Shown here in pieces: positions 1-6,910 of a DNA stretch of 8,822 nucleotides. Position numbers and translations under genes: made by a program. The stretch comes from an uncultured Bacillota bacterium (GTDB taxonomy: Bacteria; Bacillota; Clostridia; Caldicoprobacterales; UBA3941): the NCBI GenBank assembly GCA_937960725.1, contig CALGOY010000153.1, positions 1 to 8,822 of the forward strand, read 5' to 3'. The notes below the pieces were generated by a model that saw nothing but the letters and a program-made list of their open reading frames with translations, was not told where the DNA came from and ran no database searches. Each line of letters opens with the position of its first letter. Positions within the stretch are counted from its first letter, which is position 1.

Positions 1-391
1 TTTAGGTGCCGACGGATTTGATTCTCCTGTTCTGTTAGAGCTGGCAGGCGCCGATGCTCTCAACAACGTATATTTTTCTAACCACTATTCTTCTTTAGAT
101 GAAAATCCTGTAGTTGTAGAATTTATAGAACAGTTTAAGGCCAAGTACAATAAGGAGCCGGATGCGTTTAACGCCCTCGGATATGATTTGGCAAGGTTTG
201 TTGCAGATGCTATTTCCCGAGCTGAAAAATTAGACGGGGAATCCGTCAAGAAGGCTCTGGAAGAAACCACCGATTTTGAAGGCGTTACTGGTACTTTTAG
301 CATAGATGAGACTCACAACGTTATTAAAGATATAATAGTTATAGAGCTAAAAGATGGAGTTCAGCATGCTAGTATTAGGGTGGAAAACTAA
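1..391 (+). CDS. ABC transporter substrate-binding protein, branched-chain amino acid type (LivJ/LivK family), C-terminal part
   Basis: This is the 3' end of a gene that begins before the window; 129 residues are visible, read from base 2. It resembles the C-terminal lobe of periplasmic-binding-protein family 6 receptors: a segment reading LNNVYFSNHYS, then a KYNKEPDAFNALGYD stretch, a helix with ARFVADAI, and the closing FEGVTGTFSIDETHNVIKD segment followed by a short final strand. These proteins capture leucine, isoleucine, valine or related amides outside the membrane and deliver them to LivHM. In a Gram-positive cell it would be a lipoprotein, but the signal peptide lies outside the window. 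It sits immediately upstream of livHMGF, which fits the role. The exact ligand cannot be read from this part, and LivJ-like versus amide/urea-binding relatives cannot be separated. Family call is firm, substrate uncertain. Confidence 0.88.
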   Translation, partial: LGADGFDSPVLLELAGADALNNVYFSNHYSSLDENPVVVEFIEQFKAKYNKEPDAFNALGYDLARFVADAISRAEKLDGESVKKALEETTDFEGVTGTFSIDETHNVIKDIIVIELKDGVQHASIRVEN

Positions 392-606
392 TACACTTTT
401 ATAATTCATCTTCATCGATAGTGTAATATATCAATAGCGAATATATAGATCGATATATATAAGTGGGGACAGCTTCATGGCCTCACTTATATATATTTTA
501 TTAAATAATTACAATAGGCTTTTTCTTTATTTAGCAAATTTTTTATTGCTATGCTGTTATTGCTATTGTAATTTGAAAATATATTTATTGAAAGAAGGGG
601 AAGCAA
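392..606 (+). other. Spacer between binding-protein gene and livH
   Basis: This AT-rich 215-base stretch holds no convincing gene. A short open frame from 477 runs through the hairpin and overlaps livH in another frame, has no family resemblance and is taken as chance. The stretch contains a small inverted pair TACACT (392-397) / AGTGTA (420-425), the large hairpin at 453-496, and a tandem TTGCTAT-type repeat around 546-566. No good sigma-A promoter with proper spacing was found; TTGCTA (546-551) and TGTAAT (567-572) are only 15 bases apart. Confidence 0.6.
453..496 (+). terminator. Hairpin between binding-protein gene and livH, possible attenuator/partial terminator or mRNA-stabilising stem
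   Basis: The 16-base arms at 453-468 and 481-496 pair completely, with one G-U pair, around a 12-base loop (469-480). The GC-rich part is GTGGGG against CCTCAC at the loop side; the lower stem is alternating AT. It is followed by TTTATTAAAT, a weak U-tract. In binding-protein-dependent importers, a stem after the binding-protein gene commonly lets that gene be expressed in excess over the permease genes. Whether this one terminates, attenuates or protects the 3' end is inference. Confidence 0.6.
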
Positions 607-1491
607 TTGGAACAGTTGCTACAACAGATTATAAATGGAATATCCTTAGGCAGTATATATGCGCTTATTGCTTTGGGATATACCATGGTGTACGGCATCA
701 TTAAGCTTATAAACTTCGCCCATGGCGATGTCTATATGATCGGTGCTTACACGGGATATGTCTGCATGACCAAATTTCAGTTGGGATTTTTACCATCTTT
801 ATTAATTGCCATGGTTGTTTGCGCTCTTCTAGGCATTATAATTGAGAAAGTTGCATATAAGCCGCTGAGAAATGCGACTAGAATAGCGGTGCTTATTACT
901 GCAATCGGTGTTTCGCTGTTTTTGGAGTACAGCACCATGTTTGTTGCTTCGGCCAATGTCCGTTCTTATCCTCCGATGGAAGGATTGCTATCTAAGACTT
1001 TTAAAATAAAAAATATTACTATCTCAATGCACCAAATTATAATTGTAATTATAACTCTCCTTTTGATGGTATTATTGCAGTTTGTTGTTAAGAAGACAAA
1101 GACGGGCAAAGCTATGCGCGCTGTTTCACAGGATAGGGATGCTGCACAGCTTATGGGAATCGATGTGGATAATACTATTTCCGTTACTTTCGCACTGGGC
1201 TCTACCCTGGCAGGGGCAGCTGGTGTATTAGTAGGCGTTTACTACAACTCCATAAACCCTCTTATGGGGACTATGCCGGGTCTTAAGGCTTTCGTTGCCG
1301 CGGTTTTTGGTGGTATTGGAATAATTCCAGGAGCTATGATAGGTGGGTATATAATAGGAATTATTGAAGTCTTTGTTTCAGGGTATATCAATTCTATGTA
1401 TCGAGATGCAGTAGTTTTTGCAATTTTGATTTTAATCCTCATTGTAAAACCTGCAGGACTATTAGGAAAGAATACTAGAGAGAAGGTGTAA
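607..1491 (+). CDS. livH: Branched-chain amino acid ABC transporter permease LivH
   Basis: The 294-residue integral membrane protein is one of the two permease subunits that form the channel of the liv importer. The N-terminus (LLQQIINGISLGSIYALIALGYTMVYGIIKLINFAHGD) is the characteristic LivH opening, and about eight hydrophobic segments follow. Near the C-terminus is the conserved cytoplasmic coupling region with GLKAFVAAVFGGIGIIPGAMIGG, which contacts the ATPase subunits. The length is normal for the family. The start is TTG at 607: an AAAGAAGGGG ribosome binding site (591-600) lies 6 bases upstream, and the LivH homology begins right there. It is followed after three bases by livM. The charged KKTKTGKAMRAVSQDRDAAQLMGID loop is also typical of the family. 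Confidence 0.95.
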   Translation: MEQLLQQIINGISLGSIYALIALGYTMVYGIIKLINFAHGDVYMIGAYTGYVCMTKFQLGFLPSLLIAMVVCALLGIIIEKVAYKPLRNATRIAVLITAIGVSLFLEYSTMFVASANVRSYPPMEGLLSKTFKIKNITISMHQIIIVIITLLLMVLLQFVVKKTKTGKAMRAVSQDRDAAQLMGIDVDNTISVTFALGSTLAGAAGVLVGVYYNSINPLMGTMPGLKAFVAAVFGGIGIIPGAMIGGYIIGIIEVFVSGYINSMYRDAVVFAILILILIVKPAGLLGKNTREKV

Positions 1492-1494
1492 ACA

Positions 1495-2463
1495 TTGAAA
1501 AATATATTTGAGAGAGACTGGGTTAGGAAACTTTTTTCTCTAATACTCACCTTCGTCGTCATTCAAATACTCATTTCTACAAATATAATCAATGACTATT
1601 TGCAAGCAACCCTTGCTACAATTTGTATAAATATTATTCTGGCAGTGAGCCTTAATTTGATAACAGGCTTTACCGGCCAGTTTTCCCTAGGGCATGCAGG
1701 CTTTATGTCCATTGGAGCTTATACCTGTGCACTTATAACTATGAGAATACCTACTATATATGGCTTTATATTGGGTGTTTTTTCTGGAGCAATTTTAGCC
1801 GCTATCGTCGGCGTTCTGGTCGGTTTGCCTACACTGCGCTTGAGGGGCGACTATCTAGCTATGGCAACCTTGGGTATGTCCGAGATTATCCGTATAGTTT
1901 TTGAAAACTTAGAAATTACTAACGGTCCGGCGGGTTTAAACGGCATTCCCCGCTTCGTTAACTGGACTTGGTTGTTTATTTTAACTGCCGGTACCGTGTT
2001 AGCTATTACTAACTTTTTAAAATCTTCCCACGGGAGAGCCTGCATTTCCATCCGCGAGGATGAAATTGCGGCAGAGGCCATGGGTATAAATACTACAAAA
2101 TATAAGGTAATGGCCTTTACCATAGGAGCCTTTTGTGCAGGAATAGCAGGAGCGGTTTATGCTTCATATTTTTATTTTATAAAGCCCAACTTGTTTGGCT
2201 TCGCAAAATCAATAGATATACTGGTTATAATTGTGTTTGGTGGTTTAGGGAGTATTTCAGGTTCAATATTATCAGCTATATTGCTAGCGCTTATTTCTAC
2301 TTACCTCCAGTCTTTTCCTGAAATAAGGATGATTCTATATTCGCTGCTTTTAATTATAATTATGGTCTTCCGACCTCAGGGACTCATGGGGTCCAAGGAA
2401 GTATCGCTTTCAGTATTCAGCAAGCTAGGGAAAATGTTTAAACCGGAAAAGGGGAGGGAGTAG
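1495..2463 (+). CDS. livM: Branched-chain amino acid ABC transporter permease LivM
   Basis: This is the second permease subunit, 322 residues, which pairs with LivH in the membrane. Family hallmarks are NLITGFTGQFSLGHAGFMSIGAY near residue 55, the GLPTLRLRGDYLAMATLGMSEIIRI block in the middle, NGPAGLNGIP after it, and the coupling loop SIDILVIIVFGGLGSISGSILSA near the C-terminus, followed by the usual MVFRPQGLMG ending. Around ten hydrophobic segments are visible. The start is TTG at 1495, three bases after the livH stop, with GAGAGAAGG (1478-1486) about 8 bases upstream. The stop is followed after three bases by livG, so the genes are translationally close. Two consecutive TTG starts may keep the permease subunits at a lower level than the ATPases. 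Confidence 0.95.
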   Translation: MKNIFERDWVRKLFSLILTFVVIQILISTNIINDYLQATLATICINIILAVSLNLITGFTGQFSLGHAGFMSIGAYTCALITMRIPTIYGFILGVFSGAILAAIVGVLVGLPTLRLRGDYLAMATLGMSEIIRIVFENLEITNGPAGLNGIPRFVNWTWLFILTAGTVLAITNFLKSSHGRACISIREDEIAAEAMGINTTKYKVMAFTIGAFCAGIAGAVYASYFYFIKPNLFGFAKSIDILVIIVFGGLGSISGSILSAILLALISTYLQSFPEIRMILYSLLLIIIMVFRPQGLMGSKEVSLSVFSKLGKMFKPEKGRE

Positions 2464-2466
2464 AAT

Positions 2467-3252
2467 ATGGCAATTCTAGAAGTCAATAAGCTAACTAAGT
2501 CTTTTGGTGGATTAACTGCTGTATCCAATGTGTCTATGGCGTTGGAGGAAGGGGAATTAGTGGGATTGATTGGGCCTAACGGTGCGGGGAAGACGACTTT
2601 ATTCAACCTGCTGACCGGTGTTTATACCCCCACTAGTGGTACCATAACTTTTACAAGAAATGGAGTTAAAAGGGAGATTCAAGGATTAAAGCCCTACACA
2701 ATATGTGAGGCGGGAATAGCCAGAACCTTTCAAAATATTAGGTTGTTTAAAGATTTGACGGTGTTTGATAATGTTCGAATCGCCATGCACAAGAATGTAA
2801 AATATAGACTTTTATCGAGCGTCTTTCATCTGCCATCCTACAGCAGGGAAGAGAAAAGGCTTAAGGAAGAGACCATGGAGCTGCTTAGCATTGTAAAACT
2901 TGATCATAAAAAAGACGAGTATGCAAAAAACCTCCCCTATGGCGAGCAGAGAAAATTGGAGATTGCCAGAGCTTTAGCTACGAATCCAGCCTTGTTGCTT
3001 CTCGATGAGCCAGCGGCGGGAATGAATCCGGCAGAAACGGCGGAGCTTACAGAATTTATTAGCTGGATACGGGAAAGATTTAAGCTAACTATTTTATTGA
3101 TTGAACACGATATGTCCTTGGTAATGAAGATATGTGAGCGGATTTATGTACTGGACTATGGCATGATGATTACAAATGGCACCCCAGAAGAAATCAGAAC
3201 TAATAAGCGGGTAATAGAGGCTTATTTAGGAGAGGATGTTAATAATGCTTGA
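2467..3252 (+). CDS. livG: Branched-chain amino acid ABC transporter ATP-binding protein LivG
   Basis: This is a 261-residue cytoplasmic ATPase, one of two that power the importer. The motifs are in order: Walker A GPNGAGKT (36-43), Q-loop Gln89 in ARTFQNIRLF, signature LPYGEQRK (156-163), Walker B ALLLLDEP (175-182) and H-loop His214 in LLIEHDM. The signature is LPYGEQ rather than LSGGQ, which is the normal LivG variant and not a defect. The C-terminus (YVLDYGMMITNGTPEEIRTNKRVIEAYLGED) is also LivG-specific. The start is ATG at 2467 with an AGGGAG site (2455-2460) overlapping the end of livM. The 3' end overlaps livF by 8 bases. Confidence 0.96.
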   Translation: MAILEVNKLTKSFGGLTAVSNVSMALEEGELVGLIGPNGAGKTTLFNLLTGVYTPTSGTITFTRNGVKREIQGLKPYTICEAGIARTFQNIRLFKDLTVFDNVRIAMHKNVKYRLLSSVFHLPSYSREEKRLKEETMELLSIVKLDHKKDEYAKNLPYGEQRKLEIARALATNPALLLLDEPAAGMNPAETAELTEFISWIRERFKLTILLIEHDMSLVMKICERIYVLDYGMMITNGTPEEIRTNKRVIEAYLGEDVNNA

Positions 3253-3949
3253 GGTTAAAGATATAAATGTCCACTATGGAGTAATTCATGCCCTTAAGGG
3301 AATCTCTTTAACGGTTAATGAAGGAGAAATAGTTACTTTAATCGGTGCCAATGGTGCTGGGAAGACTACAACTTTAAGGACCATATCGGGTTTAAAAAAA
3401 GCTACTAGCGGCCAGATTTTGCTGAACGGAGAGGACATTACGGCACTTTCAGCTCAGGACAGAGTAAAAAAGGGTATATCCCATGTCCCTGAGGGCCGCA
3501 GGATATTCCCTAGCATGACGGTATTGGAAAACCTAGAGATGGGAGCATACCTTCGCAAGGATAAGGATGGGATTGCTGAGGATTTGCAGAGGGTTTACGA
3601 ATGGTTTCCCATTTTGGCGGATAGAAAGAAACAGCTGGCTGGAACCCTATCCGGAGGGGAGCAGCAAATGCTGGCAATAGGACGGGCGTTGATGAGCCGG
3701 CCTAAAATACTTTTTTTGGATGAGCCTTCTATGGGGCTTGCGCCCTTGCTAGTTGAGGAAATTTTTAATATAATTAAAGATATAAACAAGGCTGGAACTA
3801 CAATTCTACTGGTAGAACAGAATGCAAACCTAGCTTTGCAGATAGCAGATCGGGCTTATGTATTAGAGACGGGCTCTATAGTTCTATCCGGTACAGGAAA
3901 AGAACTGCTACAAAGCGATGATATTAAGAAAGCATATTTGGGGGGTTAA
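3245..3949 (+). CDS. livF: Branched-chain amino acid ABC transporter ATP-binding protein LivF
   Basis: This is the second ATPase subunit, 234 residues from the chosen start. Motifs are Walker A GANGAGKT (34-41), VPEGRRIFPSMTVLENL (82-97) after the Q-loop region, signature LSGGEQQ (135-141) and Walker B ILFLDEP (155-161). As is usual in LivF, the H-loop histidine is replaced by Gln192 in LVEQN. LivF and LivG work as a heterodimer, so the two differ in how they use ATP. An upstream in-frame ATG at 3236 would add three residues, but the ribosome binding site AGGAGAGG (3228-3235) touches it directly, whereas it lies 9 bases from the ATG at 3245. The shorter form also starts with MLEV, like homologues. 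The start lies inside the end of livG, which suggests translational coupling. Confidence 0.95.
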   Translation: MLEVKDINVHYGVIHALKGISLTVNEGEIVTLIGANGAGKTTTLRTISGLKKATSGQILLNGEDITALSAQDRVKKGISHVPEGRRIFPSMTVLENLEMGAYLRKDKDGIAEDLQRVYEWFPILADRKKQLAGTLSGGEQQMLAIGRALMSRPKILFLDEPSMGLAPLLVEEIFNIIKDINKAGTTILLVEQNANLALQIADRAYVLETGSIVLSGTGKELLQSDDIKKAYLGG

Positions 3950-3954
3950 ACATT

Positions 3955-4596
3955 ATGTTTGTAAAGAATAAGATGACGACTAACCCGTTTACGGTCTCTC
4001 CTGAGCAAACTATTCCTGATGCCCATGAAATTATGGTTGAACATGGCGTTAAGCGTCTTCCCGTAATGAAAGATGGCAAGTTGGTAGGAATAGTTTCAAA
4101 AAGCGACATAGACCGCTATTCTCCTTCTAAAGCAACTACCCTTAGCATGGGTGAAATTACCTATCTGCTTTCGAAGACTAAGATTAAGCATGTGATGACG
4201 AAAAACCCCATAACCATTTCTCCCAATGCGCTCTTAGAGGAAGCGGCAACTTTAATGAGGGACAATAAGGTTGGATTTCTGCCGGTTGTGGACAATGGTA
4301 AGTTAGTAGGAATAATTACTGAGAGCGACATATTCGATTCTTTCATAGAATTGCTGGGCTTCCGCGAGCCGGGCACTCGGCTTACCATAGAAGTTAACGA
4401 TGAACCGGGAATTATGTCTCAGATTACCAATATCATTGGAGAATATGGGGCCAATATCACTCGAATAGCGGTTTATCGCGGTGCTAGCGGCAAAAGTGCA
4501 GTTGTAATTGGTATTAATTCTCTCAATACGGCAGATATTGAAAAGTCCATCCAAGAGCATGGCTTTAATATTATCTATAAGTTACAAAACAAATAA
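3955..4596 (+). CDS. CBS-CBS-ACT domain protein (AcuB-like), last gene of the liv operon
   Basis: This is a 213-residue soluble protein. Two CBS motifs are visible: residues about 1-57 (MTTNPFTVSPEQTI ... HGVKRLPVMKDGKLVGIVSKSDI) and about 76-132 (VMTKNPITISPNALL ... KVGFLPVVDNGKLVGIITESDI). A C-terminal ACT-like domain follows from about 142 (LTIEVNDEPGIMSQITNIIGEYGANITRIAVYR). Paired CBS domains bind adenine nucleotides, and ACT domains bind amino acids, often branched-chain ones. The layout and length match Bacillus AcuB, a poorly understood protein linked to acetoin use. It starts 5 bases after livF, using a G-rich site (3940-3945) inside the livF end, so it is part of the same transcript. 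A role as sensor or regulator of the importer or of branched-chain amino acid metabolism is inference. There is no DNA-binding or catalytic domain. Confidence 0.9.
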   Translation: MFVKNKMTTNPFTVSPEQTIPDAHEIMVEHGVKRLPVMKDGKLVGIVSKSDIDRYSPSKATTLSMGEITYLLSKTKIKHVMTKNPITISPNALLEEAATLMRDNKVGFLPVVDNGKLVGIITESDIFDSFIELLGFREPGTRLTIEVNDEPGIMSQITNIIGEYGANITRIAVYRGASGKSAVVIGINSLNTADIEKSIQEHGFNIIYKLQNK

Positions 4597-4614
4597 TTCG
4601 TATTATTTTAATGA

Positions 4615-4658
4615 AAAAAACCGTGGCAGGGCCAGAAATGGCAGAACCACGGTTTTTT
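4615..4658. terminator. Bidirectional rho-independent terminator between convergent genes
   Basis: AAAAAACCGTGG (4615-4626) pairs perfectly with CCACGGTTTTTT (4647-4658). The interior contains a second stem GCCA (4631-4634) / TGGC (4639-4642) closed by a GAAA tetraloop (4635-4638), separated from the outer stem by a symmetric 4x4 internal loop. The T-run on the + side and the A-run (4614-4620) on the other side give a U-tract in either direction. It can therefore end both the liv-CBS-ACT transcript (stop at 4596) and the ATPase transcript (stop at 4685). Confidence 0.92.
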
Positions 4659-4684
4659 GATATTTAGAATTGAATATAAAAGGC

Positions 4685-6529
4685 TCATAGATTTTTAACA
4701 TTTAATGCTCTGAAAGAATTCAATATAGCAATTATAGTTACTCCTACATCGGCGAATATAGCTGCCCACATGGAGGTTATTCCTAGAGCGCTTAAAATGA
4801 GTACGGCTACTTTTACTCCAATGGCAAAAATTATATTTTGATACGCTATTTTCAACGTCTTTTTAGAAATTTTCATTGCAGTGGCAATTTTGGACGGTTC
4901 GTCGGTCATGATTACTATATCCGCTGCCTCAATAGCTGCATCCGATCCTAGGCCGCCCATTGCTATTCCAATATCCGCCCGGGCTAAAACGGGGGCATCG
5001 TTGATACCATCTCCGACGAATGCCAGCTTACCCTTGGGGGATTTATAGGAAAATAGCTCTTCTAGCTTTTCCACTTTACCTTCGGGTAAAAGCTCAGCAT
5101 ATACCCTATCAAGGCCCAATTCCTGGGCGACCTTTGAAGCGACGCTTGCGCTGTCCCCTGTAAGCATAACCATCTGCTTTATATTGGCGGATCTCAGATC
5201 TTTGATGGCTTTGGGTGAGTCTTCTTTTATTTCATCAGCAATGGTAATATAGCCAGCATATTCGTTATCTACTGCAACATGGACGACAGTGCCATCCATC
5301 TCTCCTGTATAATAAGCGATATCCATTTTCTTCATCAATTTTTCGTTGCCCGCTAGAACTATTTTTCCATCAACTGTTGCTTTAACACCGTGCCCTGGGA
5401 TTTCCTTCACATCGCTTATTCGACTATTATCTATTTCTTTGCCATGGGCCTGTTTTAGGGAAGTGGATATGGGGTGGTTTGAATAGCTCTCTGCATGGGC
5501 TGCTAGCTCCAAAAGCTCCTCTTTTGAAATCCCTTCGGGCTGGATTTCCTGCACTTTAAATACCCCTTTTGTTAGGGTGCCGGTTTTATCGAATACCATA
5601 ATTTCGGTTTGAGCCAATGCTTCTAAATAATTACTGCCTTTAACTAAAATCCCTTTCCTCGAAGCTCCTCCTATTCCACCGAAGAAGCTCAATGGAATAG
5701 AGAGAACGAGGGCGCAGGGACAGGAAACTACAAGGAATGATAAAGCTCTATATATCCAGTCGTTAAAGCTGGCATCCCTAATTAAAAGGGGAGGCACAAT
5801 TGCAAGAAAGGCTGCAATAATTACCACGATTGGTGTATAATATCTTGCAAACCTTGTTATGAAACGCTCTGATTGGGATTTTTTGCTGCTGGCGTTTTCA
5901 ACTAAGTCTAAAATCTTGCTTACGGTAGATTCTTCATATTCTTTTGTAACTTTTGCAGTAATAACTCCATTGATATTAATGCAGCCGCTTAAAATCTCAT
6001 CCCCGGCTGAAACCTCCCTAGGTAGGGACTCCCCGGTTAAGGCGGATGTATCCACCATGGAGCTTCCACTGATAACCACGCCATCTAAGGGAATTTTTTC
6101 TCCAGCTTTAATTACAATGATATCCCCCACTTGTACTTCATCCGGGTCAACCTTAACCAGGTCATCGCCTTTTTTTAGGTTGGCGTAGTCGGGTCTGATA
6201 TTCATAAGGCTGGCAATGGATTTTCTCGATTTATCAACAGCATAGCTTTGAAATAGCTCTCCGATTTGATAGAATAGCATAACTATAACCGCTTCAGGAT
6301 ATTCACCTATTAAGAATGCTCCTATTGTGGCGACGGTCATCAAAAAGTTTTCGTCGAAGACCTTTCCTCTGACAATATTTACAAGAGCATTTCTAACGAT
6401 ATCCCAGCCTACAATGACATAGCTGAGTACAAAAAGAACAAGCTTAAGCCATTCATTTCCAAAATCAATAATTGTAGTTATAATAAACAATATCCCAGCT
6501 ATTATTATTCGACAAAGCTGCTTTCTCAT
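4685..6529 (-). CDS. cadA: Heavy-metal-translocating P-type ATPase (P1B-2, Zn/Cd/Pb type), no N-terminal HMA domain
   Basis: This 614-residue membrane pump exports divalent heavy metals from the cytosol. Visible motifs are TGES (165-168) in the actuator domain, the metal-site CPC (270-272) in SCPCALV, phosphorylation site DKTGT (Asp314), the HP motif (352-353), TGD (457-459) and GDGINDAP (506-513). Lys573 (AIGVK) and Asp594 (FADVG) in the last membrane helices match the Lys/Asp pair that, with CPC, marks Zn/Cd/Pb pumps such as ZntA and CadA; copper pumps have other residues there. The protein starts directly with membrane helices. The usual N-terminal CxxC metal-binding domain is absent and is instead encoded by the gene 14 bases upstream. 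The ATG at 6529 has AGGAG (6539-6543) 9 bases upstream, overlapping the previous stop. Symbol by family; which metal is preferred cannot be read. Confidence 0.94.
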   Translation of the reverse strand: MRKQLCRIIIAGILFIITTIIDFGNEWLKLVLFVLSYVIVGWDIVRNALVNIVRGKVFDENFLMTVATIGAFLIGEYPEAVIVMLFYQIGELFQSYAVDKSRKSIASLMNIRPDYANLKKGDDLVKVDPDEVQVGDIIVIKAGEKIPLDGVVISGSSMVDTSALTGESLPREVSAGDEILSGCININGVITAKVTKEYEESTVSKILDLVENASSKKSQSERFITRFARYYTPIVVIIAAFLAIVPPLLIRDASFNDWIYRALSFLVVSCPCALVLSIPLSFFGGIGGASRKGILVKGSNYLEALAQTEIMVFDKTGTLTKGVFKVQEIQPEGISKEELLELAAHAESYSNHPISTSLKQAHGKEIDNSRISDVKEIPGHGVKATVDGKIVLAGNEKLMKKMDIAYYTGEMDGTVVHVAVDNEYAGYITIADEIKEDSPKAIKDLRSANIKQMVMLTGDSASVASKVAQELGLDRVYAELLPEGKVEKLEELFSYKSPKGKLAFVGDGINDAPVLARADIGIAMGGLGSDAAIEAADIVIMTDEPSKIATAMKISKKTLKIAYQNIIFAIGVKVAVLILSALGITSMWAAIFADVGVTIIAILNSFRALNVKNL

Positions 6530-6543
6530 GGCATATCACTCCT

Positions 6544-6765
6544 TCAAACTTTTTTCATCACTACTTGAGGCTCGATTTTCTTGATGATTTTCTCAGCTTC
6601 CTGTATGATTGTAGGCATTTTTTCATCTTCCCCTTCAATAATGAGCCTAGAGGTAAAAAAGTTAACCGTAGCTTTCTTTACTCCGTCGATTTTATTTATA
6701 GCCCTTTCCATCTTGGCTGCACAATTGGCACAGTCAATACCCTCTAATATAAATTTCTTTTTCAT
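6544..6765 (-). CDS. Small heavy-metal-associated (HMA) protein, split N-terminal domain of the adjacent ATPase
   Basis: This 73-residue protein has a single HMA (ferredoxin-like) fold signature: a first strand KKFILEGID, the metal-binding DCANC (Cys12, Cys15), a helix, then DGVKKATVNFFTSRLIIEGE. The Asp directly before the first Cys is the pattern of Zn/Pb/Cd-binding domains (as in ZntA) rather than copper chaperones. It is likely a soluble metallochaperone or docking partner that hands metal to the ATPase, standing in for the domain that pump lacks. The start at 6765 is chosen because GAGGGGG (6774-6780) lies 8 bases upstream and HMA homology begins there. An in-frame ATG at 6822 would read through the operator and add an unrelated peptide. 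It overlaps the Shine-Dalgarno of the ATPase gene, so the two are co-translated. Confidence 0.9.
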   Translation of the reverse strand: MKKKFILEGIDCANCAAKMERAINKIDGVKKATVNFFTSRLIIEGEDEKMPTIIQEAEKIIKKIEPQVVMKKV

Positions 6766-6793
6766 TCTGATTACCCCCTCTAATAAAACACTA

Positions 6794-6822
6794 TTTATAT
6801 GTTCGAATGAACAATTGAACAA
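6794..6822 (-). promoter_or_regulatory. Weak candidate promoter for the HMA-ATPase pair, overlapping the operator
   Basis: On the minus strand, TTGTTC (6817-6822) and TATAAA (6794-6799) are separated by 17 bases. The -10 matches consensus at five of six positions, the -35 only at three. The spacer is filled by operator half-sites, so a bound repressor would block polymerase. Transcription would start near 6787, about 20 bases before the HMA start codon. Read-through from the stronger upstream promoter is the alternative. Confidence 0.4.
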
Positions 6823-6829
6823 ATGTTCA
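6800..6829. promoter_or_regulatory. Metal-repressor operator array in front of the HMA-ATPase genes
   Basis: Four half-sites follow one another on an exact 8-base register: TGTTCG (6800-6805), TGAACA (6808-6813), TGAACA (6816-6821) and TGTTCA (6824-6829). The last two form a perfect 6-2-6 inverted repeat, the form known for ArsR/SmtB operators, and the first two form an everted imperfect one. A near-identical array lies before the repressor gene, which identifies the adjacent ArsR-family protein as the likely ligand. Confidence 0.8.
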
Positions 6830-6910
6830 TATAAACTCTATAAAAATTTCTTAGCTATATACTATATATTATTGAATATATAGCATTAATGTAACTTTAA
6901 GCCATAAGCT

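Larger units (their letters stand above)
6766..6910 (-). other. Spacer between arsR-type gene and HMA gene
   Basis: This AT-rich region contains the operator array at 6800-6829 and a weak promoter candidate at 6794-6822. It also holds an AT-only inverted repeat (GCTATATA at 6854-6861 against TATATAGC at 6877-6884) followed on the minus strand by TAAGAAATTTTTA. That stem could be a weak terminator or processing site after the repressor gene, but it has almost no GC pairs. No further gene is seen. Confidence 0.5.

Noticed and set aside
477..704. Short open frame of 75 codons over the spacer and livH start
   Set aside because: It begins inside the hairpin loop, has no fitting ribosome binding site and overlaps livH in a different frame; its sequence looks like translated AT-rich DNA.
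2941..2985. Possible defect in the LivG signature (LPYGEQ instead of LSGGQ)
   Set aside because: This variant is normal for LivG proteins; the other ATPase motifs are intact.
3236..3244. Upstream ATG for livF
   Set aside because: It directly abuts the ribosome binding site with no spacer; the ATG at 3245 has correct spacing and matches homologous N-termini.
6766..6822. Longer N-terminus for the HMA protein starting at 6822
   Set aside because: The extension is the translated operator and leader; a strong ribosome binding site and the family homology both place the start at 6765.
6854..6884. AT-only inverted repeat after the repressor gene as a terminator
   Set aside because: The stem has almost no GC pairs and is surrounded by simple AT-rich sequence in which such repeats occur by chance, so it is mentioned only as part of the spacer.
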